Positions 42,752 to 51,813 are shown, numbered from the stretch's first letter. The stretch is 64,000 nucleotides of DNA from Pseudomonas sp. (GCA_030656145.1 JAUSOF010000030.1:124001-188000); one strand, 5' to 3'. Notes: generated by a model not told the origin, from the sequence alone. Program-made: numbers and translations.

Positions 42752-43720
42752 ATGATTGTTGATCGCCAAGGTAGACGTTTTCGTAACCTGCGAATAAGTC
42801 TGACCGCTGCTTGCAATTACGCGTGTACCTATTGTGTTCCCGACGGCAAGCGCCTGGTTGCGGCGCAAGATGAGTTGTCTGCCGAGGCCATGGTGCGCGG
42901 TGTCGGTTACCTGATTGAAGCCGCGGGCATCGAGCGTTTACGTATTACCGGTGGCGAGCCCCTGGTTAGCCCAAAACTGGAAGCGTTTCTGCGTGGCGTC
43001 AGTCAGCTTGGGTTGGCCGATATCAGTCTGACCAGCAACGGCCAACTGCTCTCGCGCAAGCTGCCGTTATTGCTGGAAAACGGCATTCGCCGCGTCAACG
43101 TATCCCTCGATACCCTCGACCCCTTGGCGTTTCGGGCCATTGCTCGCGGTGGCGATCTGCCCTCCGTATTGGCTGGGCTGGACGAAGCGCGGGCCGCCGG
43201 CGTGCAGATCAAGCTTAATATGGTGCCCCTGCGTGGACAGAACCTCGATCAGGTTTTGCCGTTGCTGGAGTATTGCCTGGAGCGCGGTTTCGAGTTGCGC
43301 TTTATCGAATTGATGCGCATGGGCCATTTGGCGCGCGATGGCAACAGTTTCTTGCGCCAGTTTGTAGGGATGCCCGAGCTGCTGGCCATGATTGGCGAGC
43401 ATTACGGTTTCACCCAGGCCGACGCACCGGTGGATGCTACGGCGTTGCGCTACGAGATTCCGGGGCGCGGCTTTTTTGGGGTGATCGCCAATGAAAGTGT
43501 GCCGTTCTGCCGTACTTGCTCGCGATTGCGCTTGTCGTCAACCGGTTGGCTACATGGCTGTCTGTCGTCGAGTAATCGTCACTATGTTGGCGATCTGCTC
43601 GATAAACCGCGTCATCAGGCGTTGCCTGCGCTGCAGGGGCTGTTGGTCAAGGCGTTGGCTGATAAGCAGGAGGTTGCCTTTTCCGGGGGCGTGACCGTCA
43701 TGAAAATTATTGGAGGATAA
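42752..43720 (+). CDS. moaA: GTP 3',8-cyclase (molybdenum cofactor biosynthesis protein A)
   Basis: A 322-residue radical SAM enzyme with the N-terminal cluster Cys21, Cys25, Cys28 (CNYACTYC), SAM motif TGGEPL, and the C-terminal cluster CX2CX13C at Cys253, Cys256, Cys270. The C-terminal di-glycine (IIGG) needed for activity is intact. It performs the first step of molybdopterin synthesis. No other moa gene is adjacent, so it is an orphan locus. Confidence 0.93.
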   Translation: MIVDRQGRRFRNLRISLTAACNYACTYCVPDGKRLVAAQDELSAEAMVRGVGYLIEAAGIERLRITGGEPLVSPKLEAFLRGVSQLGLADISLTSNGQLLSRKLPLLLENGIRRVNVSLDTLDPLAFRAIARGGDLPSVLAGLDEARAAGVQIKLNMVPLRGQNLDQVLPLLEYCLERGFELRFIELMRMGHLARDGNSFLRQFVGMPELLAMIGEHYGFTQADAPVDATALRYEIPGRGFFGVIANESVPFCRTCSRLRLSSTGWLHGCLSSSNRHYVGDLLDKPRHQALPALQGLLVKALADKQEVAFSGGVTVMKIIGG

Positions 43721-43798
43721 AAACCGCAGGCCGTAAAAGTAAGGTGATTTCTATCGGCTGTACACGGCCGCCTGGCTTGAGGCCTGACGCTGAAAATT

Positions 43799-44689
43799 AT
43801 GTCTGACTTCCCGATTGCTTATATCGAACCGGTATTCCGCCCGCCCAGCGAGGCTCACTCGCTGATTCTGCCGGTGACTAACGGCTGCTCCTGGAACAAT
43901 TGCACCTTCTGCGAAATGTATACCCAAGAGCAGAAGAAGTTTCGCGCCCGTGATGAGCGTGAGGTGCTGGACGAAATTCGCCGCGCTGGCGAGCGGCTGA
44001 TCGTGCAGCGGGTGTTTCTCGCCGATGGTGATGCCCTGGTGCTGCCGACGCGGCGTTTGCTGGTCATCCTCTCGGCCATTCGTGAGCACATGCCGGATGT
44101 CGAGCGGGTCTCGAGCTATTGCCTGCCGCGCAATCTGCGCAAGAAATCGGTCGACGAGCTGAAGGAGTTGGCCGATGCCGGGTTGCGCATGGCCTATGTG
44201 GGCTGCGAATCGGGCGACGACGAGGTGCTGGCGCGGATCAACAAGGGTGAAACCTTCGAGTCGAGCCTGAGCGCCCTGGACAAGCTTGGTCAGGCGGGAA
44301 TTACGCGCTCGGTGATGATCCTCAATGGCCTCGGTGGCGTCACCTTGAGTGAGCAGCATGCCGATAACTCGGCGCGACTGATGAACGAGACGCAGCCGGA
44401 GTTCCTCTCGACCCTGGTGGTCAGCTTTCCCCAGGGCGAAGCACGCTTTCGCCAAGCGTTTGCCGATTATCAGCCTTTGACTCAACAGCAGCTGTTCATC
44501 GAGGTCGAGCGTCTGTTGCAGGGCTTGGAACTGCGCGACACCGTGTTTCGCAGCGACCATGCGTCAAACTATCTGGTGCTCAAAGGTAACCTGGGTGCGG
44601 ACAAGGCACGTCTGCTGGCGCAGGTGCGCGCAGCCATCGAGCAGCCGCAAGGCGCCGGGTTACGTCAGGAGTGGCAGCGCGGCCTGTGA
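43799..44689 (+). CDS. Radical SAM protein with CX4CX2C motif
   Basis: A 296-residue protein. The N-terminal cysteines NGCSWNNCTFCEMYT are spaced CX4CX2C instead of the canonical CX3CX2C. Other radical SAM features are DGDALVLPTRRL, a SAM-site-like CESGDDEVLARINKG and a later GITRSVMILNGLGGV strand. It is like the Elp3/MiaB-related Fe-S oxidoreductases of COG1032 but carries no B12, TRAM or UPF0004 domain. The reaction is unknown. It follows moaA by 78 bases in the same direction. Confidence 0.75.
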   Translation: MSDFPIAYIEPVFRPPSEAHSLILPVTNGCSWNNCTFCEMYTQEQKKFRARDEREVLDEIRRAGERLIVQRVFLADGDALVLPTRRLLVILSAIREHMPDVERVSSYCLPRNLRKKSVDELKELADAGLRMAYVGCESGDDEVLARINKGETFESSLSALDKLGQAGITRSVMILNGLGGVTLSEQHADNSARLMNETQPEFLSTLVVSFPQGEARFRQAFADYQPLTQQQLFIEVERLLQGLELRDTVFRSDHASNYLVLKGNLGADKARLLAQVRAAIEQPQGAGLRQEWQRGL

Positions 44690-44754
44690 TGGCGTGGAAC
44701 CTGCATTATTGGTCTGTCCGCCGGTATTCCGTCACCGGCAACGGGAGGAGAGTA

Positions 44755-45357
44755 ATGCGCAGTCTGATATCAATCCTGGCGCTGATGGTCTTGGGTGGCT
44801 GCATGAAGGTCAGCGACCTGGCCGATGGCGCCACCTATCAATTGCGCGATGCCGGTTTTCTCGATCATGGGCGAACCGAGCGCATGGCCTCGCGGCGCCT
44901 GCAGCAGGACTCTTTCATCTACATCGCCCAAGGACACTTCGTTCCTCCCGGCACAGCGTACCCTCGGCCCAATGTGGTGGCTGAGGAGGCGTTCAAGGGC
45001 TTCGTCGAGTATTTCCCCATGGTTCGCCGGGCACGCAGTCCAGCTGGTCTGGAGGATGCCATGGCGCAGGCGCGTGCGGCCGGTGCGCATTATCTGCTCT
45101 ACAGCCGCTTTGCCTATGCCGATGACCGTATCGGTACCGGGGATGAGTGGGCAGATCAGCAGGTGCTAGACCGGCTTGGTACCGACCGTAGCGTCATTCA
45201 GCTGATGCTGATTGAGACCAATACTCGCTATCTGGTCGATAGCACGCGGATTCGCAGTCGCGGCGGCTTCCTGACATTCTATGATGCCAAACCAGAAGAC
45301 TTGCTCGGTCCGCCGCTGCGCGATTACGCCCGCAGCCTGATTGGACTGGGTCGCTAA
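44755..45357 (+). CDS. DUF4823 lipoprotein
   Basis: A 200-residue protein with a lipoprotein signal (lipobox VLGGC, Cys16). GGGAGGAG precedes the ATG. The mature protein contains [20 protein letters not shown] and [20 protein letters not shown], a fold like stress-response lipoproteins that form a small sheet. Family DUF4823; function not known. It is followed after 10 bases by the DUF1285 gene. Confidence 0.78.
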   Translation: MRSLISILALMVLGGCMKVSDLADGATYQLRDAGFLDHGRTERMASRRLQQDSFIYIAQGHFVPPGTAYPRPNVVAEEAFKGFVEYFPMVRRARSPAGLEDAMAQARAAGAHYLLYSRFAYADDRIGTGDEWADQQVLDRLGTDRSVIQLMLIETNTRYLVDSTRIRSRGGFLTFYDAKPEDLLGPPLRDYARSLIGLGR

Positions 45358-45367
45358 GGACATTCAC

Positions 45368-45934
45368 ATGAACGACTCAGACAAGGCCGGCGATCTGCTG
45401 GCACAGATTCCCAGGAGCGAGGCGAAGGGCTTGCCGCCCGTGCACCTGTGGAATCCAGACTTTTGCGGTGACATCGACATGCGCATCGCCCGTGACGGTA
45501 GCTGGTATTACATGGGCACACCGATTGGCCGCAAGCCGATGGTCAAGTTGTTCTCCACCATCATTCGCCGCGATGGCGACGATTACTTCCTGGTCACCCC
45601 AGTAGAGAAGGTCGGCATCAAGGTTGATGATGCACCCTTCGTTGCCGTCACGCTGCTGGTGGAGGGCGAGGGTGAGGCGCAGGTGCTGCGCTTTACCACC
45701 AACGTTGAGGAGGAGGCTGTTGCAGGTACTGAGCATCCGCTGCGGGTAGTGCTTGATGAGCAGACTCAGGAGCCGGCGCCTTACGTTCATGTGCGCAGCA
45801 ACCTGGAGGCATTGATTCACCGCAATGTGTTCTATCAATTGGTCGAGCTGGCGGTTCCGCGCGAGATCGACGGTCAGGCCTGGCTGGGGGTGTGGAGTAG
45901 CGGGCAGTTCTTCCCGATTGGGCCGCAGCCTTAG
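45368..45934 (+). CDS. DUF1285 protein
   Basis: A 188-residue soluble protein: [33 protein letters not shown], then [25 protein letters not shown], and a C-terminal [14 protein letters not shown]...[12 protein letters not shown]. This is the DUF1285 family, conserved in pseudomonads, with a fold structurally solved but no assigned role. It ends in a bidirectional terminator shared with etfD. Confidence 0.85.
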   Translation: MNDSDKAGDLLAQIPRSEAKGLPPVHLWNPDFCGDIDMRIARDGSWYYMGTPIGRKPMVKLFSTIIRRDGDDYFLVTPVEKVGIKVDDAPFVAVTLLVEGEGEAQVLRFTTNVEEEAVAGTEHPLRVVLDEQTQEPAPYVHVRSNLEALIHRNVFYQLVELAVPREIDGQAWLGVWSSGQFFPIGPQP

Positions 45935-46013
45935 GGCTCGCTGGCAAGGGCGCACTCGTAGAGTGTGCCGTGCGGACCATGTCCGCGAGGTGTGCGCGGC
46001 CCAGTGTGTGGGC

Positions 46014-46044
46014 CAAAAAAAGGCTCCCGAGGGAGCCTTTTTTA
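46014..46044. terminator. Bidirectional terminator between the DUF1285 gene and etfD
   Basis: AAAAAAGGCTCCC / GGGAGCCTTTTTT, fully complementary, ends both convergent genes. Confidence 0.92.
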
Positions 46045-46050
46045 CACGTC

Positions 46051-47715
46051 TTACATATTGGGGTAGTTAGGTCCGCCGGCACCTTCTGGTGCGACCCAGG
46101 TAATGTTCTGGGCCGGATCCTTGATGTCGCAGGTCTTGCAGTGCACGCAGTTCTGCGCATTGATCTGGAATTTCTTCTCGCCGTCTTCCAGGGTGACGAT
46201 TTCGTATACCCCGGCCGGGCAGTAGCGCTGTGCCGGTTCGTCATACAGCGGTAGGTTTTTGCCGAGCGGAATGCTCGGGTCGGCAAGCTTCAGGTGGCAG
46301 GGTTGTTCCTCTTCATGATTGGTGTTGGAGAGGAATACCGAGCTTAGTTTGTCGAAGCTGAGTTTGCCGTCCGGTTTCGGATAGCTGATCTTCTGCGCCT
46401 CTGCGGCCGGTTTCAGGCAGGCATAGTCCGGTTTGGTGTCGTGCAGGGTAAAGGGGATCTTGCCGCCAAACAGGTTTTGGTCGAGAAAGTTGAAAGCACC
46501 GCCGCCGAGTACGCCGAACTTGTGGATCGCCGGGCCAAAGTTACGGCTGCAGAATAGCTCGTCGTAGAGCCAGCTGGCCTTGAACGCGTCGACATAGCCA
46601 GTCAGCTGGTCACCGCCTTCACGGCCGGCGAACAGGGCGTCGGCAGTTGCATCGGCGGCGAGCATGCCGGACTTCATGGCGGTGTGGCTGCCCTTGATCT
46701 TGGCGAAATTCAGAGTGCCAAGGTCACAGCCAATTAGCGCGCCGCCGTTGAACACCATTTTCGGCAGCGAGTTGAGGCCGCCCTTGCTGATTGCGCGTGC
46801 GCCATAGGCCACACGCTTGCCGCCTTCCAGGTACTGGGCGATTACCGGGTGATGCTTGTAACGCTGGAACTCATCGAACGGCGACAGATGCGGATTGCTG
46901 TAGGACAGGTCAACGATCAGGCCGACTACTACCTGATTGTTCTCCAGGTGGTAGAGGAAGGAGCCGCCGGTGTTTTCGCTATCGCTCAGTGACAATGGCC
47001 AGCCCGCGGTGTGCACCACCAAGCCTTGTTCGTGCTTGGCCGGGTCAATGTCCCAGATTTCCTTGATGCCGATACCGTAGTGCTGAGCATCGGCCTCACT
47101 GTCGAGGTTATATTTCTTGATCAGCTGCTTGCCGATGTGACCACGGCAGCCTTCGGCGAACAGGGTGTACTTGGCACGCAGTTCCATGCCTGGGGTGTAG
47201 TAACCCTCTTTAGGGTTGCCTTCGCGGTCGACGCCCAGGTCGCCGGTGAGAATCCCGTAGACCGCGCCCTTGTCGTCGATTAATGCTTCTTGCGCGGCGA
47301 AGCCTGGGTAGATTTCTACGCCGAGGTTCTCGGCCTGCTGAGCCAGCCAGCGGCACAGGTTGCCCAGGGAAATGATGTAGTTGCCATGGTTGTGCATGGT
47401 CTTGGGTACTAAGAAGTCCGGAACCTTGCTGGCTTTCTCGGCATTCTTGAGTATGTAGATGTCGTCACGTTTGACTGGGGTGTTTAGCGGAGCGCCGAGC
47501 TCCTTCCAGTCGGGGAACAGTTCACCCAGCGCGCGGGTTTCAAATACAGCGCCAGACAAGATGTGTGCGCCTACTTCGGAGCCTTTTTCGACCACGCAGA
47601 CGCTGATTTCTTTACCGGCTTCGACGGCTTTCTGCTTCAGTCGGCAGGCGGCAGATAAGCCGGCAGGGCCGGCGCCGACGATGACGACGTCGAATTCCAT
47701 AAACTCGCGTTCCAC
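46051..47715 (-). CDS. etfD: Electron transfer flavoprotein-ubiquinone oxidoreductase
   Basis: A 554-residue protein: FAD site VVIVGAGPAGLSAACRLKQ at residues 10-28, the ubiquinone/membrane surface region, and a C-terminal 4Fe-4S domain with CVHCKTC plus an earlier CPAGVY cysteine. It passes electrons from reduced ETF to the quinone pool during fatty-acid and amino-acid oxidation. I chose the GTG at 47715, which follows AGGAGAT, over a later ATG. It is divergent from etfBA. Confidence 0.95.
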   Translation of the reverse strand: MEREFMEFDVVIVGAGPAGLSAACRLKQKAVEAGKEISVCVVEKGSEVGAHILSGAVFETRALGELFPDWKELGAPLNTPVKRDDIYILKNAEKASKVPDFLVPKTMHNHGNYIISLGNLCRWLAQQAENLGVEIYPGFAAQEALIDDKGAVYGILTGDLGVDREGNPKEGYYTPGMELRAKYTLFAEGCRGHIGKQLIKKYNLDSEADAQHYGIGIKEIWDIDPAKHEQGLVVHTAGWPLSLSDSENTGGSFLYHLENNQVVVGLIVDLSYSNPHLSPFDEFQRYKHHPVIAQYLEGGKRVAYGARAISKGGLNSLPKMVFNGGALIGCDLGTLNFAKIKGSHTAMKSGMLAADATADALFAGREGGDQLTGYVDAFKASWLYDELFCSRNFGPAIHKFGVLGGGAFNFLDQNLFGGKIPFTLHDTKPDYACLKPAAEAQKISYPKPDGKLSFDKLSSVFLSNTNHEEEQPCHLKLADPSIPLGKNLPLYDEPAQRYCPAGVYEIVTLEDGEKKFQINAQNCVHCKTCDIKDPAQNITWVAPEGAGGPNYPNM

Positions 47716-47786
47716 AGGCTATCTCCTACTCAAGGCTCTCTAATTTTATTTGGCGATCAGGCTCGTTCCCTGGGCGATGCTGGCGC

Positions 47787-47815
47787 ATTATATCCGCAGC
47801 ATCCAAACGGGCCAA
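47787..47815 (-). promoter_or_regulatory. etfD promoter
   Basis: On the minus strand TTGGCC (47815-47810), 17-base spacer, perfect TATAAT (47792-47787). It lies about 70 bases from the etfD start. Confidence 0.7.
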
Positions 47816-47817
47816 TA

Positions 47818-47831
47818 CAAACGTTTGTTTG
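47818..47831. promoter_or_regulatory. PsrA-type operator between etfD and etfBA
   Basis: CAAACGTTTGTTTG fits the PsrA consensus (G/C)AAAC-N2-4-GTTT(G/C) with a 4-base spacer. It starts 3 bases beyond the etfD -35 and overlaps the etfB -35 region, so one bound dimer could repress both units. In P. aeruginosa, PsrA, which senses long-chain fatty acids, has been linked to the etf genes as I recall. Confidence 0.65.
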
Positions 47832-47855
47832 AATATTCTGTAGTCCTGTTAGAAT
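47825..47855 (+). promoter_or_regulatory. Candidate etfB promoter
   Basis: The -10 TAGAAT (47850-47855) is clear. The -35 is ambiguous: TTGTTT at 47825 gives a 19-base spacer and TTTGAA at 47828 gives 16. Either one overlaps the operator. Confidence 0.5.
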
Positions 47856-48033
47856 CGTACTACATCATGGCTGGCTGGCCGACTCATTGTATTGACCCGG
47901 TCAGGTCGTACGGTCAAGATACGGGCGGTTTGCGTTCGCCGTCTGGGTTGATGGTTGGTTCCGGCCGGCCTGCAGTACCCGCCATGTTCGCTTCTGGCGA
48001 CATTCCTATTCACCGGAGAGTAACGAGGAATCC

Positions 48034-48783
48034 ATGAAGGTTCTTGTAGCTATCAAACGAGTGGTCGACTACAACGTTAAAGTTCGCGTCAAAGCGGACA
48101 ACAGCGGCGTTGATCTTGCCAACGTCAAGATGTCGATGAACCCCTTCTGCGAAATCGCCGTGGAAGAAGCGGTACGCCTGAAAGAAAAGGGCGTGGCGAG
48201 CGAAATCGTCGTGGTGTCGATCGGTCCGACTGCTGCTCAAGAGCAGCTGCGAACTGCTCTGGCGCTGGGTGCCGATCGCGCCATTCTGGTTGAGTCCAGC
48301 GATGAGCTGAATTCCCTGGCGGTGGCCAAGCTGCTCAAGGCTGTAGTCGACAAGGAGCAACCGCAGTTGGTGATCCTTGGCAAGCAGGCCATCGACAGCG
48401 ACAACAACCAGACCGGCCAGATGCTGGCTGCCCTGAGCGGTTACGCTCAAGGTACCTTCGCTTCCAAGGTGGAAGTAGCGGGCGACAAGGTCAACGTAAC
48501 GCGTGAAGTCGACGGCGGTCTGCAGACTGTTGCGCTCAACCTGCCAGCGATCGTGACTACCGACCTGCGTTTGAACGAGCCGCGCTACGCTTCCTTGCCG
48601 AACATCATGAAGGCCAAGAAGAAGCCATTGGAAGTGCTCACCCCAGAAGCCTTGGGCGTTGCCACCACTTCCACCGTCAAGACCCTGAAAGTCGAAGCGC
48701 CTGCTACCCGCAGCGCCGGGATCAAGGTCAAGTCGGTGGCTGAACTGGTCGAGAAACTGAAGAACGAAGCGAAGGTAATCTAA
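48034..48783 (+). CDS. etfB: Electron transfer flavoprotein beta subunit
   Basis: A 249-residue protein beginning [18 protein letters not shown], with [21 protein letters not shown] and the recognition-loop/AMP region [21 protein letters not shown]. EtfB binds AMP and docks to acyl-CoA dehydrogenases. etfA starts immediately after the stop. Confidence 0.96.
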   Translation: MKVLVAIKRVVDYNVKVRVKADNSGVDLANVKMSMNPFCEIAVEEAVRLKEKGVASEIVVVSIGPTAAQEQLRTALALGADRAILVESSDELNSLAVAKLLKAVVDKEQPQLVILGKQAIDSDNNQTGQMLAALSGYAQGTFASKVEVAGDKVNVTREVDGGLQTVALNLPAIVTTDLRLNEPRYASLPNIMKAKKKPLEVLTPEALGVATTSTVKTLKVEAPATRSAGIKVKSVAELVEKLKNEAKVI

Positions 48784-49713
48784 ATGGCTATCTTAGTTGT
48801 TGCAGAACACACCAATGCGGGCCTGGCGCCTGCCACTCTGAATACTGTTGCTGCGGCTAAAGCTATCGGCGGCGACATTCATGTACTGGTTGTCGGTGCT
48901 GGTTGTGGTGCTGCCGCCGAAGCGGCGGCCAAAGTTGCTGGTGTGGCCAAGGTTCTGGTAGCCGATAACGCTGCATTCGCTTATCAGTTGCCGGAAAACG
49001 TCGCGCCGCTGGTTGCCGAACTCGGTGCTGGCTACAGCCACATCCTGGCTGCTGCCACCAGCAATGGTAAGAACATCCTGCCGCGCGTTGCTGCTGCGTT
49101 GGACGTGGATCAGATCTCGGAAATCATCGCTGTTGAAAGCTCTGATACGTTCAAGCGTCCGATCTATGCCGGTAACGCCATCGCTACCGTGCAATCTTCC
49201 GCTGCCGTGAAAGTCATCACCGTGCGTGCCACCGGTTTCGATCCGGTTGCCGCCGAAGGTGGTTCCGCTGCGATTGAAGCCGTGGCTGTTGGCGGCGACG
49301 CCGGCAAGTCATCGTTCGTCGGTGAAGAGCTGGCCAAGTCCGATCGTCCGGAACTGACCGCTGCCAAGATTGTCGTTTCCGGCGGTCGCGGTATGCAGAA
49401 CGGCGACAACTTCAAGCATCTGTACACGCTGGCCGACAAACTCGGCGCTGCTGTCGGTGCCTCGCGCGCCGCGGTCGACGCCGGTTTTGTGCCCAATGAT
49501 ATGCAGGTCGGTCAGACCGGCAAGATCGTCGCGCCGCAGCTGTACATCGCCGTCGGTATCTCCGGTGCGATTCAGCACCTGGCTGGCATGAAGGATTCCA
49601 AGGTGATCGTTGCGATCAACAAGGATGAAGACGCGCCGATCTTCCAGGTGGCCGATTACGGCCTGGTGGCGGATCTGTTCGACGCCATTCCGGAGTTCGA
49701 GCAGCTGGTGTAA
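48784..49713 (+). CDS. etfA: Electron transfer flavoprotein alpha subunit
   Basis: A 309-residue protein with the C-terminal FAD signature [18 protein letters not shown], followed by [20 protein letters not shown]. EtfA holds the FAD that shuttles electrons to EtfD. Directly adjacent to etfB (no gap), so the two are made together. Confidence 0.97.
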   Translation: MAILVVAEHTNAGLAPATLNTVAAAKAIGGDIHVLVVGAGCGAAAEAAAKVAGVAKVLVADNAAFAYQLPENVAPLVAELGAGYSHILAAATSNGKNILPRVAAALDVDQISEIIAVESSDTFKRPIYAGNAIATVQSSAAVKVITVRATGFDPVAAEGGSAAIEAVAVGGDAGKSSFVGEELAKSDRPELTAAKIVVSGGRGMQNGDNFKHLYTLADKLGAAVGASRAAVDAGFVPNDMQVGQTGKIVAPQLYIAVGISGAIQHLAGMKDSKVIVAINKDEDAPIFQVADYGLVADLFDAIPEFEQLV

Positions 49714-49734
49714 GTCAGCTTCCCTTGCTCCATG

Positions 49735-49762
49735 AAAAACCCGCCTCGAGCGGGTTTTTTAT
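49735..49762 (+). terminator. Terminator after etfA
   Basis: AAAAACCCGC / GCGGGTTTTTT with loop CTCGA. Confidence 0.92.
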
Positions 49763-49831
49763 TGGCTGTGTCCCAATAACGTGTTGCATGGGAGATTCAG
49801 GCCTAAGCCCTTTTCGCATAGCTGGCAACGG

Positions 49832-49907
49832 GTAGGGTGACGCGTGGCCGCCCAGGCCGTGCGCACCAATGCAGGCAACGAACACTGGTGCGCACGGCGC
49901 ACCCTAC
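49832..49907. repeat. 76-bp palindromic repeat (MITE/REP-like)
   Basis: The outer ends GTAGGGTG and ...CACCCTAC are inverted copies. Inside, CCGTGCGCACCAATG and CACTGGTGCGCACGG pair with one mismatch around a short loop. The terminal wording GTAGGGTGCGCCGTGCGCACC resembles a palindromic intergenic element seen in many pseudomonads. No gene lies inside. Confidence 0.6.
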
Positions 49908-49980
49908 AGACCCAGACCACCTCAAATGCTGTGGCGATAACTGAACGCAACACGCTATTGGTACATAGCCTTTTTATTGG

Positions 49981-50275
49981 GTGCGCCAGGCATGGCGCTG
50001 TTCGGGTCACGGTGGTGGTGAGTCGGACGACTTGGAGGTGAGAGCCCTCTACACACCCGGCAAGGGGAAGGGTTGGCTCGAGACACGGGTGTCGTGGGCG
50101 ACTGCGCATCTCCAGAGCGCCTGCTGGCAGGAAGCCCGAGGAAAAATGCTGGAGCGACCGGGGCGCCTCGCCGAACAGCAAGCGGATGAGGCGGTGTAGC
50201 GGGGTGAGGCAGTACCGGAGTTGCTAAAGTCCGGTACTGCACGAAACGCTACGCCGTAGATCCGACAGGCCTAAG
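49981..50275 (+). mobile_element. Truncated group II intron (5' part only)
   Basis: The segment opens with GTGCGCC, the usual bacterial group II 5' end (GUGYG), continues with CATGGCGCTGTTCGGGTCA, GTGAGTCGG, GGTGAGAGCC and CGGCAAGGGGAAGGG, wording typical of intron domain I, and includes a perfect 10-bp stem at 50210-50239. No reverse transcriptase, no domain V/VI motif and no 3' end follow. The right edge is estimated from where a differently biased minus-strand ORF ends. Recognition is by eye; a fold or covariance search would settle it. Confidence 0.5.
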
Positions 50276-50498
50276 CAGAAACGTCGTGGGTAAAGAGCAG
50301 CCAGTTGCCCTGGCTGGCAGCGAAGTCGTGGGTGGCCAGAGTGGTTTGGCCGTTGCTCGGGGCACCATGGTCGTAATGAGTGCTAAGATCGTTGACAGTT
50401 ACCTGCTTGGCGCCAAGATCGGCCTGCTGCGCCTTAGTCAGTAGCGCTGCTGGGCAGAGATAAAGAGTGGCCGCGAGGCCGCTGAGCCGTAGTATCAA
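50271..50498 (-). CDS. Small orphan ORF, possible gene remnant
   Basis: A 75-codon frame from a TTG, with a hydrophobic N-terminus (MILRLSGLAATLYLCPAALL) and third positions rich in G/C as in neighbouring genes. The stop lies at the apparent edge of the intron fragment, so it may be part of an older gene cut by the insertion or deletion. No ribosome site is visible and I do not recognise the sequence (contains DLSTHYDHGAP and FAASQGNWLLFTHD). Confidence 0.3.
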   Translation of the reverse strand: MILRLSGLAATLYLCPAALLTKAQQADLGAKQVTVNDLSTHYDHGAPSNGQTTLATHDFAASQGNWLLFTHDVSA

Positions 50499-50624
50499 GC
50501 CTGGAGCCAGTCTTTTTACAGCCTGCCTTTATCGCGAATTATTATTGCGCCGGTTGTACGCTAACATGCAGTCGGGATTCAGTCGTGTTCGAGAGTCCAC
50601 CACAAGTTCAGCCGAGAAGCCGTC

Positions 50625-51452
50625 ATGCTTGAACGAGGTTTTTTGCAATCCATCTTGTTATTTTTGGGCGTGGCGCTGTTGCCAGGCTTGAGTGTTGCCG
50701 CCGGTAAATGTGAGCGCCTGGTCGCAACTGGCAATCCCGAGTATCCGCCTTATCTATGGCGTGACCCGCAGAATCCACAACAGTTGATTGGCGCCAATGC
50801 TGACCTGCTCAAGCATCTGGGCAAAGAGTTGGATCTGGTGATCGATGTTATTTATACCGGGCCTTGGTCGCGCGCCCAAGACGAGGTACGCACGGGGCGG
50901 GTCGACCTGATTGCGGGTGCTTTTCTTACCTTGCCGCGCCTGGAAACCATGGACTATGTGCATCCGGCGTTTTTCTTTACTCCTAGCGTGGTCTGGGTGC
51001 GTAAAGGTGCAGAGTTTCCCTATGCCAGTTGGGCCGACCTGCATGGCCGCACAGGTGGCACATTAGTGAATAACAGCTTCGGTCAACAGTTCGATACTTA
51101 TGCCAAGGCCAATCTGAGGCTGGAGAGTGTGCCCAGTTTGTCTCAGGCATTTCAGAAGCTGTTGTTGGGGCGTACCGACTATGTTGTTTATGAGCGCTTC
51201 CCCGGCCTGGCGCTGGCCGAAACGCTGAGCATGGAAGATGACCTGCTGGTGCTGGACCCGCCTGTTTCCAGCGAGGGTTTGTACCTGACCCTGTCGCATA
51301 ACTCTGCATGCAACGATCCCTGGCTGCGCGGACAATTGGCGAAGAAGATGACAGAATCCGTCGCTGCCGGTCTGCCGGAAGTCTTGCTGCAGAACAATCT
51401 ACTGCTGTGGAAAGAACAGCGTGTGCAACCTGCAAGCGTCCCGAATCCGTAG
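50625..51452 (+). CDS. Periplasmic solute-binding protein, family 3 type
   Basis: A 275-residue protein with a signal peptide (cleavage near residue 26, VAAGK). The mature part has the SBP_bac_3 pattern: NPEYPPYLWRDP...IGANADLLKHLGKELDLVIDVI, GPWSRAQDEVRTGRVDLIAGAFLTLPR, RTDYVVYERFP. No permease or ATPase gene is nearby, so a role as orphan binding or sensing protein with the downstream lipoproteins is possible. It is 10 bases upstream of the DUF4398 gene. Confidence 0.8.
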   Translation: MLERGFLQSILLFLGVALLPGLSVAAGKCERLVATGNPEYPPYLWRDPQNPQQLIGANADLLKHLGKELDLVIDVIYTGPWSRAQDEVRTGRVDLIAGAFLTLPRLETMDYVHPAFFFTPSVVWVRKGAEFPYASWADLHGRTGGTLVNNSFGQQFDTYAKANLRLESVPSLSQAFQKLLLGRTDYVVYERFPGLALAETLSMEDDLLVLDPPVSSEGLYLTLSHNSACNDPWLRGQLAKKMTESVAAGLPEVLLQNNLLLWKEQRVQPASVPNP

Positions 51453-51462
51453 GAAATTCTTT

Positions 51463-51813
51463 GTGATTAATCGTTTTTCATGTGCAGCAATGGTCTTGCT
51501 GGGTTTGCTCGGCTGCGCCAGCGACCCGGCACCCGTCGAGCAATTGCGGCTCACTGAGCAAGCTTTGGCGCAAGCCAAGGCTGTGGGCGCCGATGATCAG
51601 GTGGCTGAGCTGGTGATGGCTGAGGACAAGTTGCTGCACGCTCAGTCTGCCATGCAGCATGATGCCTTCAAGGAGGCGCGGGTGCTTGCCGAGCAGGCCG
51701 AACTGGATGCTCGTCTCGCGCAAGCGCAGGTATTGACGCAGAAAAGCCAGGACCAGCTGGACGAACTGAATAACCGGATAAGTCGCCTGCGCAAGCAGCT
51801 GGGAGGGCTTTGA
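51463..51813 (+). CDS. DUF4398-type lipoprotein
   Basis: A 116-residue protein from a GTG 6-7 bases after AGGAAAT, with lipobox LLGC (Cys18). The rest is a long alpha-helical, Ala/Gln/Glu-rich domain (about residues 35-115) with heptad-like spacing, typical of DUF4398 proteins. It is tightly coupled to the next gene: the stop overlaps the OmpA-family start. Function unknown; pairing with an OmpA-family lipoprotein suggests an envelope complex. Confidence 0.75.
   Translation: MINRFSCAAMVLLGLLGCASDPAPVEQLRLTEQALAQAKAVGADDQVAELVMAEDKLLHAQSAMQHDAFKEARVLAEQAELDARLAQAQVLTQKSQDQLDELNNRISRLRKQLGGL

Larger units (their letters stand above)
47716..48033. other. Divergent etfD/etfBA control region (318 bp)
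   Basis: No gene. It holds a minus-strand promoter for etfD, a plus-strand promoter for etfB and one PsrA-type operator between them (entries below). The etfB side has a long untranslated leader of about 170 bases with nothing else recognisable. Confidence 0.75.

Noticed and set aside
49844-50199. Small frames on both strands in the region after etfA
   Set aside because: They lie inside the palindromic repeat and the intron-like segment; composition reflects RNA structure, not coding.
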